Below the pieces are notes generated by a model. That model saw only the letters and a list, made by a program, of their open reading frames with translations, made no database searches and had not been told where the DNA came from. From Bryobacteraceae bacterium (GTDB taxonomy: Bacteria; Acidobacteriota; Terriglobia; Bryobacterales; Bryobacteraceae), in assembly GCA_025980665.1 (NCBI GenBank), contig JAICXC010000020.1, positions 1 to 52,698 on the forward strand: a stretch of DNA of 52,698 nucleotides, read 5' to 3'. The position numbers and the translations under genes are program-made. Every line of letters begins with the position of its first letter. Within the stretch, counting starts at the first letter, position 1. This document shows, in pieces, positions 51,585 to 52,698 of this stretch.

Positions 51585-52698
51585 GTGCGGCAGCGCCCAT
51601 TTCTATGGATCAGCTATATATGCATCGTAGGTCTCCTGAGTTGTAGCGCAATCGCCGCGGCGCAAAGCGTTACGCTCTCCTTGGGCGTTGGTCAGGAAAT
51701 CGGGGACGGTTCTGTGGTAGTTCCAATTAGTCTAGTGTCCCTGGGCGGAGCCCAGACCGCTGCCATTCAATGGTCCTTGAGCTACTCCTCTGATGTGACC
51801 GGTGTCACTTTCGCAGCCGGAACCGCCGTCGCGAATGCCGGCAAATCACTCGTCTGCAATGGCAACGCATGTTTGATTTACGGTCTGAATTCCACAAGCA
51901 TTGCGGATGGAGTTGTAGCGACTGCCACATTGCAGATTTCATCGCATCCATCGTCACCTACCGTGCCTATCCAAATCGTCGGCGTAGTCGCAGCCACGCC
52001 ATCTGGCAATTCGATTCCGGCTCTTGGGGTGTCCGGACTAGCTATACTCGCGCCCGCGGCGTCTGGTAGCGCGACTTTAGTAGAGCAGCCGGCGCCCACC
52101 ACGGCGGTCTCGGTGTTGCCAAGCGGAAGTGGAGGCCTGAGTCAAACGTTCACTTTTGTTTTCTCGGACAACCAAAGCGCCACTAATCTGGCTGCCGCAG
52201 CGATGCTGTTCGCAGCCGGACCGGTTGCGCAAGATTCCTGCCTCATCGTTTACGACCGCGATCAGGGGACCATCCAGTTGGAATCGGATGACGTTACCAG
52301 TAGTAAAGTCAAGCCAGTCGATTCATCCGCGACCCTCCAAAATAGCCAGTGTTCGATCGATGCAACTTCAGTGGAAGCGACATCGTTCTCGACGACAATT
52401 ACCGTGGGAATTACCTTCACCAGCGCGTTTGCCGGTCTCAAGAACATCTACACGTATGGCGCCGATGGGGACGGTTCCATCAACACTAACTGGGTACAGG
52501 TGGGTACGTATAAGGTGGCCGTCGACGCTCCCGCGGTGCCTGCGGCGGACTCAGTATTACCGAACGCCGGCCAGGGCATCACGCAGACCTTCACCTTTGT
52601 ATTCACTGACAGTCAAAACGCTGCGAATCTGGCTGCCGCGGCGATGCTGTTCGCGCCACTGCTGGATGTCCAAAACTCGTGCTACGTCGTCTACGACC
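51585..52698 (+). CDS. Second secreted cohesin-domain protein (incomplete, runs off the window)
   Basis: The frame is open from GTG 51585 to the window end (371 codons). It starts with a signal sequence (MRQRPFLWISYICIVGLLSC...AAAQS); LLSC at 17-20 could be a lipobox, otherwise cleavage follows AAA. Residues about 27-150 form a cohesin-like domain strikingly similar to the one at 18284-20767: GGAQTAAIQWSLSYSSDVTG and VCNGNACLIYGLNSTSIADG, with the same Cys-x4-Cys pair. After this come repeats of about 147 residues beginning SVLPSGSGGLSQTFTFVFSD and SVLPNAGQGITQTFTFVFTD, a secreted repeat type common in acidobacterial proteins. The 3' part and any anchoring domain are outside the window. Confidence 0.85.
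   Translation, partial: MRQRPFLWISYICIVGLLSCSAIAAAQSVTLSLGVGQEIGDGSVVVPISLVSLGGAQTAAIQWSLSYSSDVTGVTFAAGTAVANAGKSLVCNGNACLIYGLNSTSIADGVVATATLQISSHPSSPTVPIQIVGVVAATPSGNSIPALGVSGLAILAPAASGSATLVEQPAPTTAVSVLPSGSGGLSQTFTFVFSDNQSATNLAAAAMLFAAGPVAQDSCLIVYDRDQGTIQLESDDVTSSKVKPVDSSATLQNSQCSIDATSVEATSFSTTITVGITFTSAFAGLKNIYTYGADGDGSINTNWVQVGTYKVAVDAPAVPAADSVLPNAGQGITQTFTFVFTDSQNAANLAAAAMLFAPLLDVQNSCYVVYD

Overview
The window looks like the chromosome of an acidobacterium of the Solibacter/Bryobacter type (Bryobacterales). The best single marker is the C-terminal domain of the large secreted protein at 18284-20767, which matches the 'Solibacter uncharacterized C-terminal domain' (TIGR03437 type). A didermic flagellum (P-ring, L-ring), frequent GTG/TTG starts and several dockerin/cohesin proteins fit the same group. 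The assignment rests on protein features only; no rRNA is present.

Layout. 1-1.1 kb: a gene-free edge with a tRNA-like 3' end, then thiG (minus). 1.1-3.8 kb: a three-gene Flp/Tad pilus fragment, cpaB-tadB-tadC (plus), without its ATPases, pilin or secretin. 3.9-4.3 kb: a small orphan protein resembling Imm32-type immunity proteins. 4.3-16.6 kb: two divergent flagellar operons. The minus operon flgF-flgG-flgA-flgH-flgI-flgJ builds distal rod, P/L rings and their chaperone. The plus operon fliK-flgD-flgE-fliN-fliO-fliP-fliQ-fliR-flhB plus a lytic transglycosylase builds the hook, part of the C-ring and the export gate. Several products are minimal versions: FlgJ without its hydrolase domain, FlgD without its C-terminal domain, FliN reduced to a SpoA domain.

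16.6-51.3 kb: a large, mosaic exopolysaccharide locus. It holds an initiating sugar-phosphate transferase, six glycosyltransferases (GT4 and GT2), four SAM methyltransferases, a FemAB-like acyltransferase, a Wzx-type flippase, a polysaccharide deacetylase, an O-antigen-ligase/polymerase-like protein, a UDP-GlcNAc 2-epimerase, an AsnB-type amidotransferase, a small acyl module (ACP, KASIII-like protein with Ser in place of the catalytic Cys, left-handed beta-helix acyltransferase) and two orphan polytopic membrane proteins. Genes run in short operons on both strands. No chain-length regulator, outer-membrane exporter or exosortase is seen.

Secreted proteins are embedded in or flank this locus. 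They are a cohesin-Ig-repeat protein (18284-20767), its dockerin-bearing neighbour (20956-22554), a dockerin-less paralogue of that neighbour (29476-31383) with a decayed duplicate fragment just downstream, a secreted beta-rich protein (28132-29475), and at the right edge a second, incomplete cohesin protein (51585 onward). The cohesin and dockerin genes bracketing an exopolysaccharide locus suggest a calcium-dependent matrix or surface-assembly system; this is the most interesting inference of the window. Several intergenic regions of the locus share a small near-palindromic motif ([AG]GTACTA), in three cases about 50-65 bases before the start codon, which may be a common operator.
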